Shown: positions 35,329 to 43,540 of the stretch, in pieces | How the letters are laid out: each line of letters starts with the position of its first letter | How positions within the stretch are numbered: position 1 is the stretch's first letter | Origin: RYN-230 sp963723595 | GTDB lineage: Bacteria; Actinomycetota; Actinomycetes; Streptosporangiales; Streptosporangiaceae | Direction: 5' to 3' | Length of the DNA stretch: 64,000 bases | Assembly: GCA_963723595.1 (NCBI GenBank) | Contig: CAVRRQ010000006.1 | Coordinates: forward strand, 1,550,001 to 1,614,000 | Translations under genes and position numbers: made by a program | Notes under the pieces: generated by a model | Database searches by the model: none | What the model was told of the DNA's origin: nothing | What the model saw: the letters and a program-made list of their open reading frames with translations, nothing else

Positions 35329-35802
35329 GTGACTGGCGCGGTGATCCGGCTGGCGGGAGACGCGGACCTGCCCGCGATCGCCCGGCTGCGCCGCCAGTGG
35401 ACGATGGAGCAGGAAGGTGACCGCGGCGACCCGGATTTCGAGGAGCGATTCGCGGCCTGGTGGGCGCGGGAATCATCGCGCCGGATCCTGTGGCTGGCCG
35501 AGGTGGACCACCGCCCGGCGGGGATGATGAACCTGGCCGTTTTCGAGCGCATGCCCCGCCCGGGCCGCGCCCCCAGCCGCTGGGGATACCTCGGTAACGC
35601 GTTCGTCCTCGCCCCGTACCGCGATCAGGGCATCGGCGGGCAGCTCCTCGGAGCGGTACTCGGGTACGCGCGAGAGCACCATCTCGCCCGGGTCGTGCTG
35701 AGCCCGGGTGAGAGGTCGGTGCCGTTCTACCAGCGGGCCGGGTTCGGGCCGGCCGACGTCCTGATGGTCTGGACGCCGGCTGGACCGGACGTGGAGCGCT
35801 GA
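35329..35802 (+). CDS. GNAT N-acetyltransferase
   Basis: A 157-residue acetyltransferase. The GNAT acetyl-CoA signature is YLGNAFVLAPYRDQGIGGQLLGAVL (Q/RxxGxG/A in RDQGIGGQL), followed by RVVLSPGERSVPFYQRAGF, the alpha-4/beta-6 region. It starts at GTG 35329, six bases after the lipoprotein stop. The substrate is unknown. Confidence 0.88.
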   Translation: MTGAVIRLAGDADLPAIARLRRQWTMEQEGDRGDPDFEERFAAWWARESSRRILWLAEVDHRPAGMMNLAVFERMPRPGRAPSRWGYLGNAFVLAPYRDQGIGGQLLGAVLGYAREHHLARVVLSPGERSVPFYQRAGFGPADVLMVWTPAGPDVER

Positions 35803-35956
35803 CGGCAGGAGCCGCGGGTTTCCGGGACATGGATCGAGAGAAGCATCCTGGACAACCTCGGGTTGGAATCGTGCCGATCGCGGGCGCGCGGCCGGATCGG
35901 GCCTCCGACGTCCACTGCTGCGTGGAGGCCAGACCCCGCGTGGCACCCGCCCTCCT

Positions 35957-36799
35957 CTATCCGAGCGTGAGCATCGCCTCGGTGACCTCGCCGGCCGCCG
36001 CATCGGGGATCGCAGTGGCGGCCTCCTTGAGGACGAGCAGCCGTGCCCCGGGGATCTCGCGCGCGATCGCCTCGCCGTTGCCGACGGGGAAGAACCGGTC
36101 GCGGCGGCCGTGGACGACGAGCGTGGGGACCTCGATCCCGGGCAGGCGCTCGCGCCAGCGGGGTTTGCAGTCGAGCCTGGAAAACACCATGCCCATCTGG
36201 TTGGCCATCTGGACCGGCGGTGCGGTGCCGGGCGTGCGGTCCCAGATGCGCGCAGCGATTGCGCGCGCGGCGACGGGGTCGTCGCCGAGGATCCCCGCGC
36301 CCGCGGCGGCGAACTCCGCAACCGCTTCGCGGTCGGTCCAATCGGGCATCGGACGCGCGAACAGCCGGCTCATCGTCGCCTGGTCATGGTCGGGGAGGTC
36401 ATCGTCGGGCGGGCCAGGGGCAACCGCGCGGGTGCCGACCAGGGTGAGCGCCGCGAACGCGCCCGGATGGTCGAGCACGGCCACCTGGGCGACCATCCCG
36501 CCGACGCCGATCCCCGCGAGGTGCGCAGGCCCCCCGCCGAGCGCGTCAGCAAGGGCCGCCGCGTCGGCGGCGAGGCCGCGCAGGGTGTAGGCGGGCGCCT
36601 CCGGGGCCGTCGTCGTCGACTCCCCGCTATCGCGCAGGTCGTAGCGCACCACACGGCGCCCGCCAGCGGCGAGGCGCTCGCAAAGCGCGTCGGGCCAGGA
36701 GAGCATCGTCGTCCCGCCCGCGAGCAGGACGAGTGGCGCGTCGTCGTCACCGAACGACTCGATGCCCAAGGCGATCTCATTGGCGTTGACAGTGGTCAT
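35957..36799 (-). CDS. Alpha/beta hydrolase lacking the catalytic Ser and His
   Basis: A 280-residue alpha/beta-hydrolase fold protein close to the 3-oxoadipate-lactonase-like group: VLLAGGTTMLSWPDALCERLAAGG (oxyanion region), RRVVRYDLRDSGES, and LAGIGVGGMVAQVAVLDHPGAFAALTLVGTR. The nucleophile elbow should be GxSxGG but reads G-I-G-V-G-G, so Ser is replaced by Gly (GGC instead of AGC). The catalytic His expected after the last strand is also absent (LVLKEAATAIPDAAAG instead of a GH pair); the Asp of HGRRDRFFP remains. It may be a pseudoenzyme. Its ATG overlaps a 36-codon frame upstream. Confidence 0.85.
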   Translation of the reverse strand: MTTVNANEIALGIESFGDDDAPLVLLAGGTTMLSWPDALCERLAAGGRRVVRYDLRDSGESTTTAPEAPAYTLRGLAADAAALADALGGGPAHLAGIGVGGMVAQVAVLDHPGAFAALTLVGTRAVAPGPPDDDLPDHDQATMSRLFARPMPDWTDREAVAEFAAAGAGILGDDPVAARAIAARIWDRTPGTAPPVQMANQMGMVFSRLDCKPRWRERLPGIEVPTLVVHGRRDRFFPVGNGEAIAREIPGARLLVLKEAATAIPDAAAGEVTEAMLTLG

Positions 36800-36906
36800 C
36801 GGATCACCGGGAGACGTCGTAGGTCAGGTGCGTCGCGGTCGAGGTGCAGCGTCAGCGCGTTGACCAGCCCGGCGTCGACCGGGATGTCAGCCATGATTCG
36901 AGTCAT
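36796..36906 (-). CDS. Possible small coupled reading frame
   Basis: A 36-codon frame (MTRIMADIPVDAGLVNALTL...) whose TGA overlaps the ATG of the hydrolase gene. It has sensible amino-acid composition but no recognised family, and may be a leader peptide or the end of a deleted gene. Confidence 0.3.
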   Translation of the reverse strand: MTRIMADIPVDAGLVNALTLHLDRDAPDLRRLPVIR

Positions 36907-37082
36907 GCCAGGGCAGACCCGATCCGCCACCCAAACTCATCGCTCACCCATGAAGCGTGTGGCGGATGCGAACTCGATAGCACGACGACGGGCTCATCCC
37001 GCTCACCTGCAACGAGATCCGGCGCCTCTTCACGATCTGCGGCTGGAGTATTAGACCGGGCTTCCCGTGGTAGTGGGGAAGC

Positions 37083-37949
37083 ATGTTCGAGGGATTCACG
37101 CTGGATCGGATCGATGTCGGCGACGCGGAACTGCGCGTGCGCCACGGGGGCTCGGGGCCGGCCGTCCTGCTGCTGCACGGCCACCCGCGCACCCATGTGA
37201 CCTGGCACAAGGTCGCGCCTGTGCTGGCGGAGCAGTTCACCGTCGTCTGCCCGGACCTGCGCGGCTACGGTGAGTCGTCCAAGCCCCCGACGACGCCGGA
37301 TCATGCGCCCTACTCCAAGCGGGCCATGGCCGGTGACTGCGCGGCGCTGATGCGGGAGCTCGGGCACCAGCAGTTCGGGGTGGCCGGGCACGACCGGGGC
37401 ACGTACGTCGCCCAGCGGCTGGCCATGGATCACCCCGGCCGGGTCAGCCGCGTGTGCCTGATGGAAGGGATCCCGATCGGGGAGGCGCTGGCCCGCTGCG
37501 ACGCCACGTTCGCGGGCAGCTGGTACCACTGGTTCTTCCTGGGCCAGACCCAGAAGCCGGCCGAGCGGTTCATCAACGCCGACCCGGACGCCTGGTACAC
37601 CGCGACGGCGGAGCACATGGGCCAGGAAGCCTTCGAGGACTACCAGCGCGCGATCCACGATCCTGCCACGGTGCACGCCATGGTCGAGGACTACCGCGCG
37701 GGCCTGGGCATCGACCGTGACCACGACGACGCGGACCGGGCCGCGGGCCGCCGGATCACCTGTCCCGCGCTGTTCCTGTGGGCCGCGCAGGACGACATGG
37801 AAGACCTCTACGGCGACCCGCTGGCCATCTGGCGCGACTGGGCTGATGACATCGATGGCCACTCGATCGACTGCGGGCATCACATCGCCGAGGAAGCACC
37901 CGCCGAGCTCGCCTCCGACCTGGCCAAGTTCTTCGCCTCCTCGTCGTGA
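37083..37949 (+). CDS. Fluoroacetate-dehalogenase-like alpha/beta hydrolase
   Basis: A 288-residue hydrolase. The nucleophile elbow GHDRGTYVAQRLAMDHP carries Asp, as in haloalkane and fluoroacetate dehalogenases. CPDLRGYGESSKPP and YSKRAMAGDCAALMRELGHQQFGV are characteristic of the fluoroacetate dehalogenase subgroup, SWYHWFFLGQTQKPAE gives the halide-pocket His/Trp region, and GHHIAEEAP supplies the catalytic His. These enzymes hydrolyse C-F or C-Cl bonds of haloacetates through an Asp ester; epoxide hydrolysis is an alternative for the superfamily. Confidence 0.85.
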   Translation: MFEGFTLDRIDVGDAELRVRHGGSGPAVLLLHGHPRTHVTWHKVAPVLAEQFTVVCPDLRGYGESSKPPTTPDHAPYSKRAMAGDCAALMRELGHQQFGVAGHDRGTYVAQRLAMDHPGRVSRVCLMEGIPIGEALARCDATFAGSWYHWFFLGQTQKPAERFINADPDAWYTATAEHMGQEAFEDYQRAIHDPATVHAMVEDYRAGLGIDRDHDDADRAAGRRITCPALFLWAAQDDMEDLYGDPLAIWRDWADDIDGHSIDCGHHIAEEAPAELASDLAKFFASSS

Positions 37950-37985
37950 GGAACCCTCATCCCTCCCGCACGCAGCCCCGGGGGG

Positions 37986-38426
37986 TCAGGCGGCAGCCGG
38001 GGTGAGCACGAACACCGGGATGGTCCGGCTGGTCTTCTTCTGGTACTCGGCGTAGTCCGGGTACGCGGCCACGGCCCGGTCCCACCAGGTGTCCCGCTCC
38101 GCGCCCTGGACCTCCCTGGCCTGGTAGTCGCGCCTGACCGGGCCGTCCTGCAGTTCCACGTGCGGGTTGGCGGTCAGGTTGTAATACCAGACCGGATGCT
38201 GGGGCGCGCCGCCCAGCGAGGCGACGACGGCGTACTCGCCATCGTGCTCGACCCGCATCAGCGGGGTCTTCCGCACCTTCCCGCTCCTGGCCCCCAGCGA
38301 GGTCAGGATGATCACGGGCCTGCCGTTCAGGTCGGTTCCCTGGGTGCCGCCGGAGCGCTCGTACAGGTCAACCTGGTCACGCGCCCACGACGCCGCGCTC
38401 GGCTGGTATTCGCCGGTCAGAGGCAT
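37986..38426 (-). CDS. Deazaflavin (F420)-dependent nitroreductase family protein
   Basis: A 146-residue split-barrel protein of the DDN family: GRPVIILTSLGARSGKVRKTPLMRVEHDGEYAVVASLGGAPQHPVWYYNLTANPHVELQDG is the core F420-binding pattern (GxxSGxxRxTPL, then G.P.HP.WY.NL). Such enzymes use reduced F420 to reduce quinones or nitro compounds. ATG 38426 is chosen because upstream in-frame sequence belongs to a different, decayed gene. Confidence 0.88.
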   Translation of the reverse strand: MPLTGEYQPSAASWARDQVDLYERSGGTQGTDLNGRPVIILTSLGARSGKVRKTPLMRVEHDGEYAVVASLGGAPQHPVWYYNLTANPHVELQDGPVRRDYQAREVQGAERDTWWDRAVAAYPDYAEYQKKTSRTIPVFVLTPAAA

Positions 38427-38442
38427 GTCAACGATCCAATCG

Positions 38443-38850
38443 TTAGTGGAATCTGGTGGCCCGCATGGCGTCCTGCGCGCGGGCGTCTTCGAGTTTAAGG
38501 CTGTGCTGGCTGATGCGCCGGCGCGCGGTGCCCAGGTCCGGGACGAGTTTCTGGGCCCGATGACGAAGATGACGTTCGCGGCACCCCAGGCGTACGAGGC
38601 GAGCTGGCTGCCGGAAGCCGAGGCGATGACCAGGGTCCCGTCCCGGGTCACCGCGTGGACGCTGCCGAGGGCATAGTCGGGCTGCCCGCCGATGGCCTTC
38701 ATGCCGCCGTCGTTAACCGCGTCCGCGATCCCGGTCTCCTGCAGTGTCACCGACGTGTTGGTCATCACGGTCGATCCGGCCGGGATGCGGGCCAGGACCG
38801 CGGTCCGCGCGGCGGCCAGGGTATCGTCCGCCCTTCGCCGGTCCGCGAAG
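38443..38850 (-). pseudogene. LUD-domain protein remnant
   Basis: Readable segments are FADRRRADDTLAAARTAVL, AGSTVMTNTSVTLQETGIADAVNDGG, then MKAIGGQPDYALGSVHAVTRDGTLVIASASGSQLASYAWGAANVIFVIG, and in another frame QKLVPDLGTARRRISQHSLKLEDARAQ up to a TAA at 38443. This order matches the C-terminal two thirds of LUD (LutC/YkgG-like) proteins. The start is missing, about 20-25 residues are deleted between NDGG and MKAIGG, and there is a frame change near 38553. Divergent from PadR copy 2. Confidence 0.7.
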
Positions 38851-38872
38851 GTATTGCGTATGTAGCGATAGC

Positions 38873-38883
38873 CGGTATATACC
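38873..38883. promoter_or_regulatory. CGGTATATACC, candidate PadR operator overlapping the leader
   Basis: Contains the 10-bp palindrome GGTATATACC and begins 17 bases before the PadR ATG, the same distance as CGGTATATA before PadR copy 1. A further GGTATT lies upstream at 38850-38855. Confidence 0.6.
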
Positions 38884-38889
38884 TAGTGC

Positions 38890-39222
38890 ATGACTGAGCT
38901 GTCGCTCCGGGAGCCGACGTTCCTGATCCTCACGGCGCTGGCCGCCGGTGCGCAGCATGGCTACGGGATCATGACCGACGTGGCCGGGATTTCCGGTGGA
39001 CGGGTCCGGCTCCGCGCCGGGACGCTGTACGCCGCGCTGAACCGGCTCACCACTGAGCATCTGGTCGAGTTCGAGCGGGAAGAGATCGTGGACGCCCGGC
39101 TGCGGCGGTACTACAAGCTGACTCCGCAGGGCGCGCAGCGGCTGGAGGCTGAGGTGGAGCGCATGCGCAGCACTACCGCGGTGGCGGCCCAGCGGCTGAG
39201 GCTGCTCGGAGGCATGGCATGA
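38890..39222 (+). CDS. PadR-family transcriptional regulator, copy 2
   Basis: A 110-residue PadR repressor clearly paralogous to the one at 29335: EPTFLILTALAAGAQHGYGIMTDVAGISGG, VRLRAGTLYAALNRL, wing VDARLRRYYKLTPQGAQRL. ATG 38890 sits directly behind the CGGTATATACC palindrome, suggesting tight autorepression. Its stop overlaps the start of a coupled gene (ATGA), as in copy 1, but that gene is only a fragment here. Confidence 0.9.
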   Translation: MTELSLREPTFLILTALAAGAQHGYGIMTDVAGISGGRVRLRAGTLYAALNRLTTEHLVEFEREEIVDARLRRYYKLTPQGAQRLEAEVERMRSTTAVAAQRLRLLGGMA

Positions 39223-39348
39223 CCGGAGCGGAGCACGGGCTTCATAGGCCAGGCCTACCTGGTGCCCGCGGTCCTGCTGGCCGGGTTCGCGGTGGCTGCC
39301 CGCCGCGAGTCCCGGCGCTCATCCGTGGTCACTCCAGCATCCGGATAG
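39219..39348 (+). pseudogene. Remnant of a PadR-coupled membrane protein
   Basis: The coupled start gives MTGAEH, matching MTGA- of the intact partner of PadR copy 1. Within seven codons the frame switches to GFIGQAYLVPAVLLAGFAVAARRESRR, a last membrane helix with basic tail, ending at TAG 39346-39348. Start and end of the gene survive, while some 300 codons between them are gone. Confidence 0.6.
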
Positions 39349-39425
39349 GCGCCGGGACGGGACAGACCAGGCCAGGCTGCGTCCGTCTGCTTAATTGCGG
39401 GCCACATCTGCAGCATTATGTGCTC

Positions 39426-39809
39426 ATGGCTATGAGATTTAACGAGGCTGTGCACGAGTGGAAGTCGCTGCCGCTCACGGCCGGGGACATCGGGGATCTT
39501 GACCGGCTCCGCCTTCCGGGACCCGGGCGAGCGGCCCTCGCTGAGCTGAGCGGATCCCCGCTGGACGGGGACGTAGCCGAGGCGGACCTGCTGCACGCGG
39601 TCTTCGCGGTCGGCCTGCGGGTGGTGCAGGAGACGGCAGACGCCCGCGCGTACGCCGAAGCCGCTTTAGCGCGGCGGGCGAAGGAGCGGCGGGCCAAGGA
39701 GGAGCAAGACCGGGAGCAAGACCGCGGGAGCGGCCGGGATAGCCCGGCCGCGTCCGCTGGCCCTGGTCATGGCGACCGCTCTGAGGCCAGTGAGAAGAGC
39801 GAAGTCTGA
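39426..39809 (+). CDS. Hypothetical protein with charged coiled-coil tail
   Basis: A 127-residue protein (MAMRFNEAVHEWKSLPLTAGDIG). The N-terminal 80 residues are mixed helix (DLLHAVFAVGLRVVQETADARAYAEAALA); the end is a highly charged, probably coiled-coil or disordered segment (RRAKERRAKEEQDREQDR). No family recognised. The surrounding sequence is locally AT-richer before the start. Confidence 0.55.
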   Translation: MAMRFNEAVHEWKSLPLTAGDIGDLDRLRLPGPGRAALAELSGSPLDGDVAEADLLHAVFAVGLRVVQETADARAYAEAALARRAKERRAKEEQDREQDRGSGRDSPAASAGPGHGDRSEASEKSEV

Positions 39810-39875
39810 ACTGGCTGGTTGTGACCGGCCGCCCCGTTCCTGGCCGGTCGTCGTCCAGTTCCGCCCGGGAGCCGG

Positions 39876-40265
39876 TCAGGCTGGCGGCCAGGGCCCGAGC
39901 GGCCGGCCGATTTCCCACTCGTGACCGAAGGGGTCGAAGATCCGGCCCAGACGCCAGCCGTGCTCGTCGGCCACATCGGAGGCTGGCGTAGCACCGGCCG
40001 CGACCGCCTGCCCGAACATCGCGTCCGGATCGTCGACCACGAGCAAGGTCCGGCCCGTGGCGCCGCCGATCGCATCCGGGCTGAAACGTGGTGCGTCCAG
40101 CCCGCCAGAAGAGACCCAGAATGCGGCATCCCCGATCGCCAGCTGCGCGACGATCTCATCTCCTACGCCAACCCGGTGAAGGACATCGGCCCCGAAAGCT
40201 GCCTGATAGAACTCGACCGCGGCGGCAGCGCGATCAATCCACAGTTCCGGCTGGATACTCGTCAT
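39876..40265 (-). CDS. VOC/PhnB-like glyoxalase-fold protein
   Basis: A 129-residue single-domain VOC protein: AAAAVEFYQAAFGADVLHRVGVGDEIVAQLAIGDAAFWVS, RTLLVVDDPDAMFGQAVAAGATPASDVADEHGWRLGRIFDPFGHEWEIGRP. The C-terminal GRIFDPFGHEWEI is the standard PhnB/glyoxalase end with one metal ligand position. ATG 40265 (MTSIQPELWI) is preferred over the earlier ATG at 40292 because the fold begins there. The substrate is unknown. Confidence 0.85.
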   Translation of the reverse strand: MTSIQPELWIDRAAAAVEFYQAAFGADVLHRVGVGDEIVAQLAIGDAAFWVSSGGLDAPRFSPDAIGGATGRTLLVVDDPDAMFGQAVAAGATPASDVADEHGWRLGRIFDPFGHEWEIGRPLGPWPPA

Positions 40266-40324
40266 GCTGGTGATGGTAGCCGCGATGATCACCCCGGGCC
40301 TCCTGCCAGCTTGAGGCTTGCTGC

Positions 40325-41005
40325 TCAGTTACTGGTGCCACATTTCCCGAACGTCAGCGTCGCGGGGATGGGTACCCTGCGGCCCGGGGTCCGTACGTCG
40401 AGAGTGATACAGCGCGGACCCGCGACGATGACGCCGAGGTAGAACTCGGTGAAGCCGTTCCCGTACATGGAGTTCTGGTTAGAACAGCCGGCGAAAGTGG
40501 CCGTGGCCTGGCCGTCGCGCAATGTGTACCGATCCGTGCCATTGAAGCCGGGCAGGAACCGGAAGTACCGTTTTTCCGTGCCTGAGGGCTGAACCCGGGC
40601 CGTTGAATTGTCCCGCAACATCACGATGACGGGGACTGCCTTAAGGGTTCCACCGGGATTATGGAACCTGAAACTGGGCGCGATGCCCTTATTGATGAAC
40701 CAGATAGGCCCGGCCTGCGTGCTCTGGTCCTCGGCGACCGGCGGGGGATCATCCGGGTGCAGCGGCCGCTCTCGCCGCCGGGCTGCCAGCCGCCACCTGT
40801 CGTTCGACGCGTACGCCAGAATCCGCCGCACATACCGCTCGGGGTCGTCCATCCGGCCGATCCGCGCCCAGTGGCGATAGGCGCGCTCCAGCGCGAGCTG
40901 GAGCAGATCCTCGGCCACAGCACGGTCCTGCCCGGCCAGCAGCAACGCAGTCCTGAACAGTCGCGGCGAGCAACCCTCCAGGAACTCCTCGAAGGACACG
41001 CTCAC
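40325..41005 (-). CDS. Chimera: SigE-type sigma region 2 fused to the C terminus of a secreted protein
   Basis: Residues 1-90 are region 2 of a SigE-like ECF sigma factor (FEEFLEGCSPRLFRTALLLAGQDRAVAEDLLQLALERAYRHW, then DDPERYVRRILAYASNDRWR, the -10 recognition segment). Region 4 is absent. After VAEDQSTQAG the protein continues GPIWFINKGIAPSFRFHNPGG and FLPGFNGTDRYTLRDG, TFAGCS, VIVAGPRCITLDV, LTFGKC, which looks like the end of an exported beta-rich protein of the kind often encoded after such sigma genes. The join is in frame, consistent with one deletion removing the sigma C terminus and the next gene's start. GTG 41005 is chosen over ATG 41026 because SVSFEEF is the normal beginning. 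Confidence 0.7.
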   Translation of the reverse strand: MSVSFEEFLEGCSPRLFRTALLLAGQDRAVAEDLLQLALERAYRHWARIGRMDDPERYVRRILAYASNDRWRLAARRRERPLHPDDPPPVAEDQSTQAGPIWFINKGIAPSFRFHNPGGTLKAVPVIVMLRDNSTARVQPSGTEKRYFRFLPGFNGTDRYTLRDGQATATFAGCSNQNSMYGNGFTEFYLGVIVAGPRCITLDVRTPGRRVPIPATLTFGKCGTSN

Positions 41006-41145
41006 CCCCGGAATCTCCCGCACCACCTACTCCGCTAACGCGGTGGCATGCCCAAAGGTTGAGTCGTCTCAGGCTTCAGCGCGAGCTGGACCGCGAAGTC
41101 CTGCGCGAGTTGCCGCAGGGCGGCTGAGAGCCCGACACTAGTCCC

Positions 41146-41622
41146 ATGCGTGGTCGCCTGGGTGCTCTGCTGGACGGAGCAGGCTGGTCAGTGGGCCTGG
41201 CCGCCGCGCTGTTCGCTTTTGCCGGGCTCTTCTTGGCGCTGGAGTTCCAGTCGCCCGATATCGTCCTCTGGACGGGCCACCACGTAGTCGGCACCGAGCA
41301 AGGGGGCCTGGCCACATTCAGGTGGCATGGCCGGGACTACGCCGTGGCTATGCCCGGATATGGGTCGGCCAACAGGGTGGATGTCTATTTCAATCCCGGC
41401 GACCCTACTAATGCCATGGCCGACAACGTGGCCGACAGATTGTTCACCGGGCTGATGGTCGGGGTGCCGGTGATCGGCGGGCTGGCCGTGCTCCTGATTG
41501 GCCTGACCCGGAAGCGGCGGTGGGCGCGCCGGCAGCGGCGCCGGCCCCCGTCCTACGGAAGCGGCCTGGACCCGGAATTCGTCGCCAGGCAGCTGCAGCA
41601 GCGCCGGGGCGGTCAGCACTGA
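41146..41622 (+). CDS. DUF3592-like membrane protein
   Basis: A 158-residue protein with two membrane helices (VGLAAALFAFAGLFLALEF and GLMVGVPVIGGLAVLLIGL) flanking an extracytoplasmic segment with GTEQGGLATFRWHGRDYAVAMPG and VDVYFNPGDPTNAM, the pattern of DUF3592-type proteins. The basic tail (RKRRWARRQRRRPP) is cytoplasmic. No function is known. Confidence 0.75.
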   Translation: MRGRLGALLDGAGWSVGLAAALFAFAGLFLALEFQSPDIVLWTGHHVVGTEQGGLATFRWHGRDYAVAMPGYGSANRVDVYFNPGDPTNAMADNVADRLFTGLMVGVPVIGGLAVLLIGLTRKRRWARRQRRRPPSYGSGLDPEFVARQLQQRRGGQH

Positions 41623-41636
41623 GCCTTCATGTGGGC

Positions 41637-42571
41637 ATGACGACGGCCGCGGCCTACGCTGAGTTCGCCGCGCGGGAAGCGCGCGGGATATCGCCCGCCT
41701 ACGAGCGGTTGTCGATCGCGGTCTCCCGCGACGACGAGGTGCTCTCTCTGCTCGGGCTGCTCCCGCCAGCCAAGCGTCAGCCGAACCTGCTGTTCGGTGT
41801 GGTCACGTTCCTGGGCGGCCCGGTAGACGACCCGGCCGCCTTTCACGACTACGCGGTGGCGAACTGGCCAGCGATCGAGGCGCAGATGCGCACCCGGGCC
41901 ACGCAGACGAACGAGGCCGGGCGGTGTGCGATCCTCCTGCCCGTGCTCGCCGCCCTGCCGCAGCCCCTCGCGCTCCTGGACGTCGGCGCGTCCGCCGGCC
42001 TGTGCCTCTACCCGGACCGCTACAGCTACCGCTACGGCGACCACCTGATCGGGGCAGGTGATCCGCTCCTTGAGTGTGCGGCCACCGGGATGCGACTGCC
42101 CGCAGGCCTGCCCGAGGTGGTGTGGCGGGCCGCCTGGACCTCAACCCGCTCGACGTCACCGACCCCGCGGACCTCGCGTGGCTCGACGCCCTCATCTGGC
42201 CGGAGCACGCACACCGCCGCGCCCGGCTGCGGGCCGCTGCCGCCCTGGCCGCAGCCGACCCTCCTCTGCTCGTGCGCGGCGACCTGGTCGACGATCTGCC
42301 CGCGCTGGCGGCGCAGGCACCAGCCGACGCGACCTTGGTGGTCTTCCACACGTCGGTGATGTACCAGGTGCCTCCGCCGCGGCGGGAGGCGTTCATCAGG
42401 ACGGTGCGCGCGCTGCCGGGGCACTGGATCGCGAACGAGGACCCGGGCGTGCTGACCTACCCGACGCTGCCCGATCCGCCGGACGGGGCCTTGCGGAGCG
42501 TGCTCGCGCTCGACGGGACACCGCTCGCCTGGACCCGGTCGCACGGGCAGGCGATCACCTGGTTCGGGTAA
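41637..42571 (+). pseudogene. DUF2332 family protein, one frameshift
   Basis: Actinobacterial DUF2332 protein with a methyltransferase-like layout. First part: ISPAYERLSIAVSRDDEVLSLLGLLPPAKRQPNLLFGVVTFLGG, then ALLDVGASAGLCLYPDRYSYRYG, resembling a SAM-binding Gly loop. After a frame change near 42130 the rest reads LDLNPLDVTDPADLAWLDALIWPEHAHRRARLRAAAALA and VVFHTSVMYQVPPPRREAF. Corrected length is about 311 residues, usual for the family. ATG 41637 or GTG 41631 could start it. Confidence 0.8.
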
Positions 42572-42709
42572 CACAGGGCCGACCGCGAGTCAGGCTCGTA
42601 TCCGGTCACCGTGGCCAGGGCGGCACGGGTGCAAGACACCAGTTCTGGGCCAACCGGGGCATACGCGGTCTAGGTTGGTCATAGTTGCTGAGCTCCCCCA
42701 AGGGCGGGC

Positions 42710-43089
42710 ATGTACCTATTCGAATGCGAGGCAGTGTTCCAGGCCGGGCCAGATGCGGTCTGGAAGCTGTGGACCGACGTGGCCCGCTGGCCCGAGTGGG
42801 ATGTCAGCAAGGAGATCACCCGGCTGGATGGGCCGTTTGAGCCGGGTACCTGCGGCTGGGCCAAGCAGCGGGGCAACCTGGGCGGCTCCTTCACTCTCAC
42901 TGCGGTGGAGCCTGGACGGCGCTGGGTAACCGAATGCCCGCTGCCCTTGGGCAAGGTGATCTTCGAGCACTTGCTCCAGCCCGTCGCCGAGGGACGTGTC
43001 CGGGTGGTCAAGAGGGGCTGCTCGCGCCCAGAATGCGCTGCGATACCGCTGCGTCCCTGGCCGCCCTGCAACGGCAGCTGCCCGCGTAA
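42710..43089 (+). pseudogene. SRPBCC (polyketide cyclase-like) protein, C-terminal deletion/frameshift
   Basis: Opens MYLFECEAVFQAGPDAVWKLWTDVARWPEWDVSKEITRLDGPFEPGT, the standard SRPBCC start, and continues to RVRVVKR. The normal helix alpha-3 then appears in another frame as RMRCDTAASLAALQRQLPA with TAA at 43087-43089. A short stretch of beta strand before the helix is missing, so the hydrophobic pocket would be incomplete. Confidence 0.65.
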
Positions 43090-43238
43090 CGCACCGGAGG
43101 CCAGCATGTCCGGGCCGGCATCGCAGCCGCCGTCCACCCTCTCCAGGGGGTAGGATTCCGGTTGCGGAGCGAGGGCCGACAGGCTTGCGGTCGCCTCGGC
43201 GAGGTTACGCCGTGGCATTGGATAAGGGATTTGGACTG

Positions 43239-43442
43239 ATGGCAACAGGCACAGTGAAGTGGTTCAACGCCGATAAGGGCTTCGGCTTCATCGCCCCCGA
43301 CGACGGGACAGCGGACGTGTTCGTCCACTTCTCGGCGATCGCGAGCAGCGGCTACCGGTCTCTGGATGAGAACCAGAAGGTCGAGTTCGACACGACCCAG
43401 GGACAAAAGGGACCGCAGGCGGAGAACGTCCGCCCGCTCTGA
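43239..43442 (+). CDS. cspA: Cold shock protein, CspA family
   Basis: A 67-residue OB-fold RNA/DNA-binding protein: GTVKWFNADKGFGFIAPDD (RNP-1 KGFGFI), DVFVHFSAI (RNP-2) and VEFDTTQGQKGPQAENV. ATG 43239 gives the canonical MATGTVKWF start; upstream in-frame sequence is not part of the family. It acts as a nucleic-acid chaperone. Confidence 0.95.
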   Translation: MATGTVKWFNADKGFGFIAPDDGTADVFVHFSAIASSGYRSLDENQKVEFDTTQGQKGPQAENVRPL

Positions 43443-43540
43443 CGTATCACACCCGCGTCCTCCCACGACGCGTTGGTTAACACCCGGGACGTCGGTGGTT
43501 TCCGGGCGGGCCGCAGTCTGCCTGGGCGAGGCTTGCGTGA

